In this document: piece by piece, positions 63,255-64,000 of the stretch | Layout: each line of letters starts with the position of its first letter | Numbering within the stretch: the first letter of the stretch is position 1 | DNA from: an uncultured Clostridia bacterium | Lineage (GTDB): Bacteria > Bacillota > Clostridia > Oscillospirales > Acutalibacteraceae | Direction: 5' to 3' | DNA length: 64,000 nt | Assembly (NCBI GenBank): GCA_944412445.1 | Contig: CALYBJ010000004.1 | Coordinates: 25,210 to 89,209 of the forward strand | The notes under the pieces: model-generated | What the model saw: only the letters and a program-made list of their open reading frames with translations | Told to the model about the DNA's origin: nothing | The model's database searches: none | Translations under genes and position numbers: made by a program

Positions 63255-63797
63255 ATGAAAAACAGTGCGAAAACAGCTCTCGGCGGAATTATTACAGCGT
63301 TATCCCTTACGACAATGCTCGTAACTACCGCCATCCCCTTTTTAACATACGCTCTTCCTGCCTTAGCAGGCGCTCTTCTTATACTTATGGTTATCGAAAT
63401 AAATAAAAGATGGGCGTTTTGTGCGTATGTTGCCGTGAGTTTTTTATCTTTTATTATTCTTGCCGACAAAGAAGCGGCTATGATGTATATTGCCTTTTTC
63501 GGATATTATCCCATTTTAAAGCCTCTTATTGAGGAAAAAATCAAGAGCAATGCATTATCATGGGTAATTAAGGAGCTTATATTTAACGCCGCAGTTGTGG
63601 CAGCTTATGTAATCATTATTTTTGTTATGGGCATACCTCTTGACGATATGGAAGATCACGGAGTTTTAGGCGTAGTTTTTCTTTTGGCTGCCGGAAATGT
63701 TATGTTTGTGCTTTACGACATTTGTTTAACAAGACTTGTTTCACTGTATTTAAACAAATGGCAGAAAAAGTTTCTTAAAATTTTTAAACACAGATAA
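63255..63797 (+). CDS. integral membrane protein, unknown family
   Basis: A 180-residue membrane protein with about five hydrophobic segments (residues about 8-30, 34-58, 66-88, 98-120, 130-155). The ATG at 63255 has AGGTGA just upstream and follows the J-domain-like gene by 11 bases; an earlier in-frame start at 63210 lies inside that gene and is unlikely. Its pattern recalls uncharacterised small membrane proteins of Clostridia. A weak resemblance to S-component-like transporters is possible but not supportable. Confidence 0.75.
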   Translation: MKNSAKTALGGIITALSLTTMLVTTAIPFLTYALPALAGALLILMVIEINKRWAFCAYVAVSFLSFIILADKEAAMMYIAFFGYYPILKPLIEEKIKSNALSWVIKELIFNAAVVAAYVIIIFVMGIPLDDMEDHGVLGVVFLLAAGNVMFVLYDICLTRLVSLYLNKWQKKFLKIFKHR

Positions 63798-63846
63798 AAA
63801 AAATATTTTCCGCGAATTTATAATTCAATTAAATTTGAAAAAACAC

Positions 63847-63875
63847 TTGATTTTTTCTTACTGTTCATATATAAT
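63847..63875 (+). promoter_or_regulatory. promoter of tRNA-Ser(GGA)
   Basis: TTGATT (63847-63852), 17 bases, TATAAT (63870-63875). Confidence 0.75.
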
Positions 63876-63904
63876 ACATAAGCAACATAATTGAATATGT
63901 TTAT

Positions 63905-63997
63905 GGAGAGTTGTCCGAGCTGGTCGAAGGAGCACGATTGGAAATCGTGTAAACTGCTAAAACGGTTTCGAGGGTTCGAATCCCTTGCTCTCCGCCA
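63905..63997 (+). tRNA. tRNA-Ser (anticodon GGA)
   Basis: Class II tRNA. Acceptor GGAGAGT (63905-63911) pairs with GCTCTCC (63987-63993), discriminator G and encoded CCA (63995-63997). The anticodon arm CACGA-TTGGAAA-TCGTG gives GGA. A long variable arm and T loop TTCGAAT are present. Confidence 0.96.
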
Positions 63998-64000
63998 AAA

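Overview
The window is chromosomal DNA of an AT-rich, spore-forming Firmicute of class Clostridia, most likely an Oscillospiraceae/Ruminococcaceae-type gut bacterium. Reasons: spoIIR is present; the gene clusters rpmH-rnpA-yidD-yidC-jag and SRP RNA-dnaX-ebfC-recR are typical of Firmicutes; the promoters and ribosome binding sites are Firmicute-like (TTGACA-17-TATAAT, AGGAGG); and several families common in gut Clostridia occur (DUF5685, DUF4080-type radical SAM, KDPG aldolase-VOC fusion, GPH sugar symporters). I see no phage, transposase, integrase, CRISPR array or antibiotic-resistance gene. The taxonomy is an inference from gene content.

Layout. 1-2.4 kb: 3' part of a tatD-metG operon (minus). 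2.5-4.6 kb: a GPH sugar symporter, a tiny Asn/Lys-rich gene and tRNA-Leu(CAG). 4.6-9.4 kb: murC and a PHP phosphatase (minus), ispE and spoIIR (plus), a HAD phosphatase (minus). 9.5-17.3 kb: carbohydrate and membrane genes: GH38 alpha-mannosidase, MscS channel, the hexuronate pair KDPG aldolase-VOC and uxuA (minus, with a palindromic operator candidate over the promoter), and a sodium:proline-type symporter. 17.3-26.1 kb: tRNA-Arg, then ribosomal/secretory housekeeping genes (rpmH to jag), SRP RNA, dnaX carrying a 14-copy 18-bp repeat, ebfC, recR, an FGGY kinase and an unknown gene. 26.1-32.7 kb: a candidate small RNA and a 21-nt-periodic GC-rich block, a TIM-barrel isomerase divergent from a small membrane protein across a large palindrome, a secreted GH30 glycosidase, a drug/metabolite transporter, trmB and a B12-type radical SAM protein. 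32.7-40.1 kb: gdhA with a leader hairpin, and the pyrimidine operon pyrC-K-D-F-E-B-I (minus) behind a perfect promoter and a leader that looks like a transcription attenuator. 40.1-48.9 kb: one long minus-strand unit: LCP-like protein, transglutaminase-like protein, folE, lipoprotein, uvrB, uvrA, lipoprotein. 49-53.5 kb: second GPH symporter, tRNA-Gln(CTG), ACT-domain protein with phenylacetate-CoA ligase, and a PAP2 phosphatase. 53.6-58.9 kb: a single 1746-residue secreted protein of unknown function with an internal duplication. 59.1-64 kb: tRNA-Leu(CAA), flavodoxin-like reductase, PHP protein, Gfo/Idh/MocA dehydrogenase with a palindromic operator candidate, a DUF5685 / degenerate J-domain / membrane-protein trio, and tRNA-Ser(GGA).

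How the genes fit together. The glycosidases, GPH symporters, uxuA/KDPG aldolase, FGGY kinase, isomerase and Gfo/Idh dehydrogenase describe a saccharolytic organism using plant- or host-derived glycans and hexuronates. GdhA and the pyr operon supply nitrogen and nucleotides. The 17.6-23.5 kb block is core information processing and membrane protein biogenesis. The least explained items are the giant secreted protein, the 26.1-26.4 kb intergenic elements, the DUF5685/J-domain trio, the dnaX repeat and the pyr leader. No database search or folding program was run; all calls are by reading the sequence.
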